Of a DNA stretch of 5,270 bases, positions 1-4,971 are shown piece by piece (the first letter of the stretch is position 1; every line of letters starts with the position of its first letter). Source of the stretch: Atopobium sp. UBA6362 (GTDB lineage: Bacteria; Actinomycetota; Coriobacteriia; Coriobacteriales; Atopobiaceae). The notes below the pieces were generated by a model. The model was not told the DNA's origin, ran no database searches, and saw only the letters and a list, made by a program, of their open reading frames with translations. The stretch lies in the NCBI GenBank assembly GCA_002440065.1, contig DJRK01000105.1, forward strand, positions 1-5,270, read 5' to 3'. The position numbers and the translations under genes are program-made.

Positions 1-770
1 ACGACAAGTACTACTACGAGGCCGCCGAGATGGCCCTCATCGACACGAACGTGCGCCGCACCTTCGCCACGGGCATCGCCGGCTTCTCCCACGTCGTGGA
101 CTCCATCAGCGCCATGAAGTACGCCCGCGTCAAGACCATCCGCGACGACCAGGGCATCGTCGTGGACTACGAGGTCGAGGGCGACTTCCCCAAGTACGGC
201 AACGACGACGACCGCGCCGACGACATCGCCGTCTGGCTGCTCAAGAACTTCATGGGCAAGATCGCCAAGCACCACACCTACCGCAACTCCGAGCCCACGA
301 CGTCGATCCTGACGATCACCTCCAACGTCGTCTACGGCAAGGCCACCGGCGGCACCCCCGACGGCCGCAAGGCGTTCACCCCGTTCGCCCCGGGCGCGAA
401 CCCCGCCTACGGCGCCGAGCAGAACGGCCTTCTCGCCTCGCTCAACTCCGTGGCCAAGCTCCCCTACGAGTACGCCCTCGACGGCATCTCCAACACGCAG
501 ACCATCAACCCGTCCGCCCTGGGCAACGACGACGAGCAGCGCACCGCCAACCTCGTCAACGTGCTCGACGGCTACTTCGCCAACGGTGCCCACCACCTGA
601 ACGTGAACGTCTTCGGCGTGGAGAAGCTCAAGGACGCCATGGAGCACCCCGAGAAGCCCGAGTACGCCAACTTCACCATCCGCGTCTCCGGCTACGCCGT
701 GAAGTTCATCGACCTCACCCGCGAGCAGCAGCTCGACGTCATCGCCCGCACCTGCCACACGAGCCTGTAG
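1..770 (+). CDS. pflB: Formate C-acetyltransferase (pyruvate formate-lyase), C-terminal part
   Basis: This is the C-terminal 255 residues of a cytoplasmic glycyl-radical enzyme that converts pyruvate and CoA to acetyl-CoA and formate in anaerobic mixed-acid metabolism. The reading frame is open from base 3 with no start, so the gene begins upstream and its N-terminal part, including the catalytic Cys-Cys pair known from the family, is outside the window. The sequence shows long stretches close to E. coli PflB as I remember it: LTITSNVVYGK, TPDGR, PGANP, SVAKLPYEYA, DGIS, HLNVNV. The radical-bearing motif RVSGYAVKF has its glycine at codon 690-692, 25 residues before the stop, which matches the usual position very near the C-terminus. 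No frameshift or missing key residue is visible in this part. No activating-enzyme gene (pflA) follows; a terminator does. The enzyme identity is close to certain; pflB versus a close paralogue cannot be settled from the fragment. Confidence 0.97.
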   Translation, partial: DKYYYEAAEMALIDTNVRRTFATGIAGFSHVVDSISAMKYARVKTIRDDQGIVVDYEVEGDFPKYGNDDDRADDIAVWLLKNFMGKIAKHHTYRNSEPTTSILTITSNVVYGKATGGTPDGRKAFTPFAPGANPAYGAEQNGLLASLNSVAKLPYEYALDGISNTQTINPSALGNDDEQRTANLVNVLDGYFANGAHHLNVNVFGVEKLKDAMEHPEKPEYANFTIRVSGYAVKFIDLTREQQLDVIARTCHTSL

Positions 771-799
771 GCCCCATCGAGCGGCAAAAGCGCTGACGG

Positions 800-833
800 G
801 AGGCCCCCGCGAGGGATCGCGGGGGCCTCTTTT
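800..833 (+). terminator. Rho-independent terminator of the pyruvate formate-lyase gene
   Basis: A 13-bp perfect GC-rich stem (800-812 pairing with 817-829) with a 4-nt GGGA loop is followed directly by TTTT. It starts 29 nt after the pfl stop codon, so the pfl transcript ends here and the next gene is transcribed separately. There is no T-rich tail on the opposite side, so it appears one-directional. Confidence 0.93.
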
Positions 834-845
834 ATGCGATGAGCG

Positions 846-931
846 AAAACCGACCATGCCCACCCGCTCAGACACCCAGACGCCAACAGGGACTTTGTTG
901 GATTTGCGAACGAGTAGGCATGGTCGATTTT
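846..931 (-). repeat. Long inverted repeat / hairpin element, best folded as minus-strand RNA
   Basis: The arms 846-870 and 907-931 are inverted copies, including a perfect 10-bp core (851-860 against 917-926). Read as a plus-strand transcript the stem has several A-C mismatches. Read as a minus-strand transcript the same positions become G-U wobbles, giving 25 consecutive pairs. Farther in, 883-888 pairs perfectly with 896-901 around a 7-nt loop, with unequal unpaired stretches between the two stems. This strand bias suggests the element is, or was, selected as RNA read toward the pfl terminator, although no promoter is clear on that strand. Alternatives are a dispersed palindromic repeat or the remnant of a small mobile element. 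The right end touches the -35 of the downstream plus-strand promoter. I do not recognise the family. Confidence 0.65.
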
Positions 932-958
932 GCCCCTTACGCGCCGACGCGCCATAAT
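930..958 (+). promoter_or_regulatory. Sigma-70-like promoter of the YbaK-family/zinc-ribbon unit
   Basis: TTGCCC (930-935) and CATAAT (953-958) are separated by exactly 17 bp; the -10 matches TATAAT at 5 of 6 and the -35 matches TTGACA at 4 of 6. Transcription would start near 965, leaving a leader of about 33 nt before the ATG at 998. It is the best promoter match between the pfl terminator and the next gene. Confidence 0.6.
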
Positions 959-997
959 GGCCGCGACAAAGACGCGGATATACCAGAGGAGACCCCC

Positions 998-1477
998 ATG
1001 TCATTCGAGAAAGCCAAGGCCTGGCTCGACGCGCGCGGCTTCGGCGACCGCGTCATCGTGCCCGAGCACACGAGCGCGACCGTCGAGCAGGCGGCCGAGG
1101 CGCTGGGCTGCGAGCCGGCCCACATCGCCAAGACCATGGCGTTCATGGTGGACGGCCACCCCGTCCTCGTGCTCTGCGCGGGCGATGCGCGGGTGAACAA
1201 CTCGCAGTTCAAGGCCGCTTTCCACACCAAGGCACGCTTCATCGCGGCCGATGAGGTCGAGGAGCTCGTGGGCCACGCCCCCGGCGGCGTCTGCCCCTTC
1301 GGCGTGAACGAGGGCGTCGAGGCCTACCTCGACGAGTCCCTGCGCCGCTTCGACTTCGTCTACCCCGCCTGCGGCGACGACCACAGCGGCGTCAAGCTCT
1401 CATGCGACGAGCTCGAGCGAGCGGCCGGGACCACGCGCTGGGTCGACGTCTGCCGCGGCTGGCGCGAGGACGAGTAG
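998..1477 (+). CDS. YbaK/EbsC (ProX-like) aminoacyl-tRNA deacylase family protein
   Basis: This 159-aa protein covers the whole YbaK/aminoacyl-tRNA-editing domain, a trans-acting cytoplasmic hydrolase family that clears misacylated tRNAs (for example Cys-tRNAPro or Ala-tRNAPro). Visible family marks are the conserved Lys in the IAKTMAF segment (Lys45), the NNSQFK segment (about 67-72), and the glycine-rich loop GHAPGGVCPFGV (92-103) that forms part of the substrate pocket. The length is typical for a free-standing editing protein. The start is ATG 998, because AGAGGAG (985-991) lies just upstream, the -10 box at 953-958 lies before it, and an upstream extension of the same frame would run through the hairpin element and be unlike the family. 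The next gene begins 2 nt after its stop, so the two are probably translationally coupled. The exact tRNA or amino-acid specificity cannot be read from the sequence. Confidence 0.9.
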   Translation: MSFEKAKAWLDARGFGDRVIVPEHTSATVEQAAEALGCEPAHIAKTMAFMVDGHPVLVLCAGDARVNNSQFKAAFHTKARFIAADEVEELVGHAPGGVCPFGVNEGVEAYLDESLRRFDFVYPACGDDHSGVKLSCDELERAAGTTRWVDVCRGWREDE

Positions 1478-1479
1478 GC

Positions 1480-1782
1480 ATGGGAAGCAAGAAGACCTCC
1501 GCCAAGGCCCGGGCGCGAGCCGCGTTCGAGGCGGAGCTGGGCACGGGCTCGCAGGGGCTCGACGCCGCGTTCGCCTCGGCGGCCGCCCAACGTGACCGCA
1601 TGGACGCCGAGCACGAGGAGCGCCTGCGCCACAAGGCCTGCGAGCGCAAGAAGCGCTACCCCACCCGCGCCGACGCCGAGTCGGCCATCCGCGACTGCAA
1701 GCGGCACGGCAGCCGCGACCTTCACTGCTACCAATGCCCCTACTGCGACGGCTGGCACCTCACCCACAAAGGCTCAAAGTAG
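1480..1782 (+). CDS. Small Cys/His-rich zinc-ribbon-like protein of unknown function
   Basis: This is a 100-aa basic protein. The N-terminal half is Ala/Arg/Glu-rich, probably helical and charged, without an identifiable domain. The C-terminal half carries Cys54, a KKRYPTRADAESAI segment, Cys73 and the compact motif CYQCPYCDGWHLTH (Cys83, Cys86, Cys89, His93), a likely metal knuckle. The pattern of an aromatic/basic stretch, then CPxCxxWHLT, resembles small zinc-ribbon proteins found in actinobacteria and phages; that is recognition by motif, not a named family. ATG 1480 is chosen because it lies 2 nt after the preceding stop and GAGGA (1466-1470) sits 9 nt upstream inside the end of the deacylase gene. 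The in-frame stretch farther upstream overlaps that gene and reads as a low-complexity shadow. Co-transcription with a tRNA-editing enzyme hints at an RNA- or translation-related role, but that is only inference. Confidence 0.8.
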   Translation: MGSKKTSAKARARAAFEAELGTGSQGLDAAFASAAAQRDRMDAEHEERLRHKACERKKRYPTRADAESAIRDCKRHGSRDLHCYQCPYCDGWHLTHKGSK

Positions 1783-1828
1783 GACGCGACGGGCAAGCCG
1801 TCCCTCGTTGCCCGCGGACCTACCGCCC

Positions 1829-2710
1829 CTATATCGAGGGCATCTGCGCGCGACGACGGCGCAGCTCGTCCTCGTCGGACTCGGCGAGGACGCGGTCGTA
1901 GTACCTCAGGAGCTCGTCTTTCTCTTCGGGCAGCCAAGCACAGGCATGCGCGTTGTTCCCGTAATGGTTCCCCAGGAGGTAAACCGGCTTCTTGGGCGTA
2001 TACAGCCCCACGAAGGACCGGAGCTCGCAAACCGTCTCGAGCTCGCCCGCGGGATGGAACTCGCCCTCCGCGATCATCTGGGCAAGTTGGGTTCCCGGGA
2101 ACGCCGTCATCGTATGGACCATGATGCGGTTCGGCGCGAGGCGCGAGTAGAGCTTCGCCGTCTGCGCGGCCGACTCCGTCGCGCGGCCCGCGCCTGCCAT
2201 CCCCAAGAGATAGAAGACGTCGTAGCTCAGCCCCGCAGCCTCCATGCGCAGGCACTGCTCCAAGCTCATCTGCGCCGTGAAGCCCTTGTCCATGGCGGCA
2301 AGCGCCTCGTCGTTCCCGCTCTCGGTACCCACCGAGACGTCGCTCAGCCCGAGCGAGACGAGCTCTTCCAGCTCGCCGTCCTTCTTCCTGGCTATATCGG
2401 TCACGCGCGCGAAGCAGCCGACCGTCGCCGAGGGGAAGCGGCGGCGGATCTCGCCCAAGACCCACACGAGGTCGCGCTGCGGCAGGCACAGGGCGTTGCC
2501 GCCCGTGAGGAAGACCCGGCCCACCCGCGCGTAATAGGCCTGCGCCTCATCGAGGTCGGCAAGCACTTCCTCGCGCGGGGACACGCGGAACGCCTCGTGG
2601 TACATGTCGCAGAACTTGCAGCGATTATGGGAGCAGCCGCGCGCGACCTGCAGCTGCAGCATGTTGTTCTCAAAGAGCGGTCGGAAGAACGCCCCGTCGT
2701 CGTAATGCAT
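1829..2710 (-). CDS. Radical SAM protein with CX4CX2C cluster motif
   Basis: This 293-aa cytoplasmic protein is predicted to be a radical S-adenosylmethionine enzyme. The Fe-S motif is RGCSHNRCKFCDMY, with Cys26, Cys31 and Cys34 in CX4CX2C spacing rather than the standard CX3CX2C; Phe33 before the last Cys and the following Met-Tyr are typical of the superfamily. Further marks are the GGN SAM-binding turn (about 70-72) after strand VFLT, and VSVGTESG (125-132), comparable to the SxGxESG ribose-binding segment. The rest continues as a TIM-barrel-like region (MEAAGLSYDVFYLLGM, TMTAFPGTQLA) with no added cobalamin or SPASM domain. The start at 2710 is chosen because AGGGG overlaps the HxlR stop 6 nt upstream and the gap between the genes is only 8 nt; a longer frame to 2794 would lie inside the regulator gene. 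The substrate is unknown. It is the second gene of an operon with an HxlR regulator. Confidence 0.88.
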   Translation of the reverse strand: MHYDDGAFFRPLFENNMLQLQVARGCSHNRCKFCDMYHEAFRVSPREEVLADLDEAQAYYARVGRVFLTGGNALCLPQRDLVWVLGEIRRRFPSATVGCFARVTDIARKKDGELEELVSLGLSDVSVGTESGNDEALAAMDKGFTAQMSLEQCLRMEAAGLSYDVFYLLGMAGAGRATESAAQTAKLYSRLAPNRIMVHTMTAFPGTQLAQMIAEGEFHPAGELETVCELRSFVGLYTPKKPVYLLGNHYGNNAHACAWLPEEKDELLRYYDRVLAESDEDELRRRRAQMPSI

Positions 2711-2718
2711 CCAAACCC

Positions 2719-3099
2719 CTATCGCACGTAGTCGCACATCTGACACTGCTTGGGCGCGTCGTCGGTGACCTCGCGGTGGAACATGCCCGACCACCTGCAG
2801 ATCTCCTGCAGCACCGGCACGACGCTTTCGCCCTTCTCGGTCAGGTGATACTCGACGCGGGGCGGGATCTCGTCGAAGCTCCTGCGCGACACGATGTCGT
2901 CAGCCATCAATTCTTTAAGCGAAGAAGACAAAACCGCGTCCGAGACGTTCGTCATCTCGTCGCGCAGCTCCCCGTAGCGCAGCGTCCCCTTGGTCCCCAG
3001 GACGCAGATGATGCGGGGTTTCCACCGCCCGCCGAAGACGTCGAGCCCGTATTCGAGCGGGCAACGGATATCCTTCTCGAGCTTCCTCTTGTGCGGCAT
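2719..3099 (-). CDS. HxlR-family winged-helix transcriptional regulator
   Basis: This 126-aa DNA-binding protein of the HxlR family (MarR-like dimeric winged helix) begins with the family signature CPLEYGLDVFGGRWKPRII (13-31), in which Cys13 sits at the conserved N-terminal position that senses disulfide or electrophile stress in Bacillus YodB and HypR. The middle holds LRYGELRDEM and a recognition-helix region NVSDAVLSSSLKELMADDIV (51-70). The wing is PRVEYHLTEKG (80-90). The C-terminus ends in CQMCDYVR, a CX2C pair (Cys119, Cys122) that could add redox or metal chemistry. ATG 3099 is chosen because AGGGAGG sits 5 nt upstream and the family normally begins just before the Cys motif; the frame extends to 3153 without such support. 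It is the first gene of an operon with a radical SAM enzyme and is divergent from a small ABM-like gene, the usual arrangement for an HxlR regulator and its target. Confidence 0.93.
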   Translation of the reverse strand: MPHKRKLEKDIRCPLEYGLDVFGGRWKPRIICVLGTKGTLRYGELRDEMTNVSDAVLSSSLKELMADDIVSRRSFDEIPPRVEYHLTEKGESVVPVLQEICRWSGMFHREVTDDAPKQCQMCDYVR

Positions 3100-3161
3100 C
3101 TTGGCCTCCCTCTTCTCTCGCCCAACGCTACGACAGCAACGCTGCCCCCACAAGTAACTAA

Positions 3162-3190
3162 GGGCAAGATGAGCGGCTCATCTTTTGCCC
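3162..3190. promoter_or_regulatory. Palindromic operator candidate in the divergent hxlR/ABM-like control region
   Basis: A perfect palindrome of two 8-bp arms around one base (AGATGAGC-G-GCTCATCT, 3167-3183) is flanked by GGGCA (3162-3166) and TGCCC (3186-3190), giving a 13-bp dyad interrupted only by TT at 3184-3185. It lies 63 bp from the hxlR start and 94 bp from the GTG of the divergent gene, where a shared repressor site would be expected. HxlR proteins bind palindromes as dimers, so this is the prime operator candidate. A weak plus-strand terminator or attenuator hairpin is the alternative, because TTT follows the stem. I could not identify convincing -35/-10 pairs for either direction in 3100-3276. 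Confidence 0.5.
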
Positions 3191-3276
3191 CATATCTGGG
3201 AATCCGCGAGCTGCGCGCCTATCTTGAGCACAAGGGACGCAACCGCGCCCGCACCGACCGAGCAAAGGAGAACAAA

Positions 3277-3567
3277 GTGCAGGTCAAGGCATATCTACAG
3301 GTCGTCATGACCGTCGAATCCCAGAACCGCGCCGCCGCGGCCAAGGTCTACAACGAGTACCGCCAGCCGTTCCTGGACACCATTGAGGGCGCCCTCACCA
3401 AGGAATGCCTCGTCCGCGACGAGGACGTCCAGGTCATCCACGGCTTCGACTCGATGGAGCACGCGAAGGCCTACCTCGACAGCGAGCTGTTCAAGACGAA
3501 GGTCTTCCCGGGCCTCAAGCCCACCTGGTCCGCCGACCCCGACATCCGTTTCTACGAGGTCCTCTAG
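3277..3567 (+). CDS. Small ABM-like (dimeric alpha/beta barrel) protein, possible monooxygenase or quinone-response protein
   Basis: This is a 96-aa soluble protein. The order of predicted elements fits a ferredoxin-like alpha/beta barrel of the antibiotic-biosynthesis-monooxygenase superfamily: a first strand (VKAYLQVVMTV), a helix rich in Ala and polar residues (SQNRAAAAKVYNEYRQPFLDT), a strand (ALTKECLVR), a strand (DVQVIHGF), a helix (SMEHAKAYLDSELF) and a final strand (IRFYEVL). Cys44 is the only Cys. The start is GTG 3277, because AAAGGAG (3264-3270) lies 6 nt upstream; an in-frame ATG at 3169 would add 36 residues lying inside the control-region palindrome and has no comparable ribosome binding site. 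It is divergent from an HxlR regulator and is followed after 48 nt by a GNAT gene on the same strand. The fold assignment is by pattern, and no catalytic activity is demonstrated by the sequence. Confidence 0.72.
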   Translation: MQVKAYLQVVMTVESQNRAAAAKVYNEYRQPFLDTIEGALTKECLVRDEDVQVIHGFDSMEHAKAYLDSELFKTKVFPGLKPTWSADPDIRFYEVL

Positions 3568-3615
3568 AATCAAAGCGTCATTCGCCAGCGCCGATCACGC
3601 AGAAGGAACCGCATT

Positions 3616-4038
3616 ATGAGCCACACGCCTATTGAGTACACCGACGAGAAGCGCTTCAGCGTAGAGGACACCGAGAGGCTGTTCCTCTCGGTGGGATGGG
3701 TCTCGGGCAAGTACCCGCAGCGCCTCCACAAGGCGCTCATGGGGTCGTCCACCGTCTTCACCGCCTGGGACGGCGACCGGCTCGCGGGGCTCGTGCGCGT
3801 CCTCGACGACGGCGAGCTCACCGCCTACATGCACTACGTGCTCGTCGACCCCGACTACCAGGGCATGGGCATCGCGGGGACGCTCGTGAACATGGTCAAG
3901 GAGCGCTACCGGGACTACCTCTACATCGAGGTCATGCCCGAGGAGAGCAAGAACGCGGCGTTCTACGAGCGCTTTGGCTTCCACGTCATGGAGGACGGCG
4001 TGGCGATGCAGATCGTCAACCCCGGCGTCATGCGCTAA
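3616..4038 (+). CDS. GNAT-family N-acetyltransferase
   Basis: This 140-aa protein matches the compact GNAT fold, which transfers an acetyl group from acetyl-CoA to an amine on a small molecule or protein. The acetyl-CoA binding motif A is seen as VLVDPDYQGMGIAGTLV (75-91), with the pyrophosphate loop QGMGIA (82-87). Motif B is seen near the end as NAAFYERFGFHVME (113-126), with the family's FYxxxGF element. The N-terminal LFLSVGW and LAGLVRVLDDG segments (about 22-28 and 56-66) are also common in single-domain GNATs. Length is as expected. ATG 3616 is supported by AGAAGGA (3601-3607), 8 nt upstream. It lies 48 nt after the ABM-like gene with no terminator between, so the two probably form one transcript controlled from the divergent HxlR region. 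The acceptor substrate is unknown. Confidence 0.93.
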   Translation: MSHTPIEYTDEKRFSVEDTERLFLSVGWVSGKYPQRLHKALMGSSTVFTAWDGDRLAGLVRVLDDGELTAYMHYVLVDPDYQGMGIAGTLVNMVKERYRDYLYIEVMPEESKNAAFYERFGFHVMEDGVAMQIVNPGVMR

Positions 4039-4051
4039 AGAGGGCAACAAA

Positions 4052-4094
4052 GAAGCGGCGGGTGGCACCGGAGGTCGCCCGCCGCTTCGCTTTT
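4052..4094. terminator. Bidirectional intrinsic terminator between converging genes
   Basis: An 11-bp GC-rich stem (4052-4062 pairing with 4078-4088) encloses a 15-nt loop that can itself form a short ACC/GGT pairing. On the plus strand TTTT follows at 4091-4094, ending the GNAT transcript 14 nt after its stop. On the minus strand the same stem is followed by TTTGTTG, so it can also end the converging DUF134-NifX transcript, which stops at 4124. Confidence 0.85.
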
Positions 4095-4123
4095 GCCGCG
4101 TCGCCGACGCAGCCGGCGCCGCG

Positions 4124-4888
4124 CTAGTGGCAACCGCACCCGCAGCCCTCTTCGTGGTCGTGCCCCTCGCCGTGGCAGCCGCACCCGTGCCCGTCCTCAT
4201 GGTCGTGCCCCTCGCCGTGGCAGCCGCAGGTAGGCTCGGCCGCCTGCTCGACGCGCCCCTCGAGCAGGGCCTGGACCGCCGCGTCGCAGTCGCCCTGGGC
4301 GCCGGCGTAGATGGCGATGCCCGTGGACGCGAGCGCGTTGATGGCGCCCCCGCCGATGCCGCCGCAGATGAGCACGTCGACGCCGCCCTTCGCGAGCACG
4401 CCCGCAAGCGCGCCGTGGCCGGCGCCGTTCGAGCCCACTACCTGCGAGGACACGACCTTTCCGTCCTCCACGTCGTAGATCTTGAACTGCTCGGTTCGCC
4501 CAAAGTGCTGGAACACGTTCCCGTTGTCGTATGTGACCGCGATTCTCATGATGCCCTTTCCTTTCTTCGGCCAGGGGGCCGATTCGGCCTTGCGCGCAGG
4601 AACATAGGCGACGTTGCCGCCCTCGACGACGATGCGGCGGCCGTTCACGAGCGCGTCGGCGACCTTCGCATGGGCACGCTCGGCTATCGACTGGACCGTC
4701 GTGCGCGCAACGCGCATGCGCGCGGCCGCCTCGGCCTGGCTCAGGCGCTCGAGGTCGAGCAGGCGGAGCGCCTCGATCTCGTCCACGCCGAGCCTGATGT
4801 CGCCCGCACTCGCGTAGCCCTCGGGAGAGAAGCCCACGTACTCGGGTTCCATCCCGACCAACCTCGTCTTTTCCCGGCGTCCCGCCAT
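4124..4888 (-). CDS. DUF134 DNA-binding domain fused to NifX/NifB-like metal-cluster-binding domain with His/Cys tail
   Basis: This 254-aa fusion has three parts. Residues 1 to about 97 match the DUF134 (UPF0251) family, a predicted helix-turn-helix related to sigma region 4: VDEIEALRLLDLERLSQ, then ARTTVQSIAERAHAKVADAL (HTH about 49-80) and VNGRRIVVEGG. A short Lys-rich linker follows (101-113). Residues 114 to about 215 form a NifX/NifB-type domain, known to hold iron-molybdenum cofactor or Fe-S precursors: MRIAVTYDNGNVFQHFGRTEQFKIYDV, DVLICGGIGGGAINAL, and a late GDCDAAV segment. Residues 221-254 are a metal-ligand tail of 7 Cys, 8 His and 8 acidic residues, made of two 15-residue repeats. 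ATG 4888 is chosen because GGAG lies 7 nt upstream; the longer frame to 4942 would cross the operator and promoter. No nitrogenase gene is in the window, so the likely role is metal or cluster sensing or transport rather than nitrogen fixation. Confidence 0.9.
   Translation of the reverse strand: MAGRREKTRLVGMEPEYVGFSPEGYASAGDIRLGVDEIEALRLLDLERLSQAEAAARMRVARTTVQSIAERAHAKVADALVNGRRIVVEGGNVAYVPARKAESAPWPKKGKGIMRIAVTYDNGNVFQHFGRTEQFKIYDVEDGKVVSSQVVGSNGAGHGALAGVLAKGGVDVLICGGIGGGAINALASTGIAIYAGAQGDCDAAVQALLEGRVEQAAEPTCGCHGEGHDHEDGHGCGCHGEGHDHEEGCGCGCH
4130..4228 (-). repeat. 45-bp in-frame tandem repeat coding the metal-binding tail
   Basis: A 29-bp stretch is repeated without a change at 4155-4183 and 4200-4228, exactly 45 bp apart, and a diverged third partial copy continues to 4130. 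In protein terms this is a 15-residue unit (CGCHGEGHDHE followed by D/E-G-H/C-G) twice, plus a final CGCH. Perfect identity over 29 bases, including third positions, points to recent duplication or slippage, so tail length may vary between strains. Confidence 0.9.
4547..4564 (-). promoter_or_regulatory. Possible internal ribosome binding site and start for the NifX domain alone
   Basis: Within the fusion gene, AAAGGAAAGGG (4564 down to 4554) precedes ATG 4549, which is Met114 and the exact first residue of the NifX-like domain. A free 141-aa NifX-type protein could therefore be made in addition to the full fusion. The same bases encode the Lys/Gly linker, so the resemblance to a ribosome binding site may be a by-product of codon content. 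Confidence 0.4.
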
Positions 4889-4904
4889 GTTCCCGCTCCA
4901 TTTC

Positions 4905-4916
4905 TGACATATGCCG
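4905..4916. promoter_or_regulatory. Operator candidate 1 (TGACATATGCCG), downstream of the promoter
   Basis: TGACATATGCC (4905-4915) is the exact inverted copy of 4961-4971. Around it, matches extend to 15 of 16 bases. It lies 17 bp upstream of the DUF134-NifX start codon, in the likely -10 or transcription-start zone, where a bound protein would block transcription. The central CATATG makes each half-site nearly palindromic. Confidence 0.6.
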
Positions 4917-4942
4917 TATTTGAGAATAGCATACCACGTCAA
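4914..4942 (-). promoter_or_regulatory. Probable promoter of the DUF134-NifX gene
   Basis: On the minus strand TTGACG (4942-4937) is a 5-of-6 match to the -35 box. A hexamer at 17-bp spacing, ATACGG (4919-4914), is weak. An alternative is an extended -10 in TGGTATGCTATTCT (4936-4923), which holds two TGn-TATnnT overlaps. Either choice places the promoter between the two CATATG operator candidates. The exact -10 is uncertain. Confidence 0.4.
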
Positions 4943-4959
4943 CGCGCTCCCTCATTTTC

Positions 4960-4971
4960 TGGCATATGTCA
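4960..4971. promoter_or_regulatory. Operator candidate 2 (TGGCATATGTCA), upstream of the promoter
   Basis: TGGCATATGTCA is a 10-of-12 palindrome and the inverted copy of the site at 4905-4915. The two site centres are 55 bp apart, about five helical turns, so one protein could bind both and loop the promoter between them. Confidence 0.6.

Noticed and set aside
839..997. Longer N-terminus for the YbaK-family protein
   Set aside because: The extension crosses the hairpin and the promoter, and the well-placed AGAGGAG before ATG 998 gives the family-typical start.
1786..1814. Hairpin between the converging zinc-ribbon and radical SAM genes
   Set aside because: Two competing weak stems (1788-1792/1798-1802 and 1791-1796/1808-1813) and no T run on either strand; not enough to call a terminator.
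1592..2731. Long open frame (379 codons) on the plus strand, opposite the radical SAM gene
   Set aside because: It is Arg/Ala/Leu-rich low-complexity translation typical of the antisense of GC-rich coding DNA, and it overlaps a gene with clear family motifs.
3169..3276. Longer N-terminus (ATG 3169) for the ABM-like protein
   Set aside because: The start codon lies within the palindrome, has no ribosome binding site, and the added residues do not fit the compact fold; the AAAGGAG before GTG 3277 is much better.
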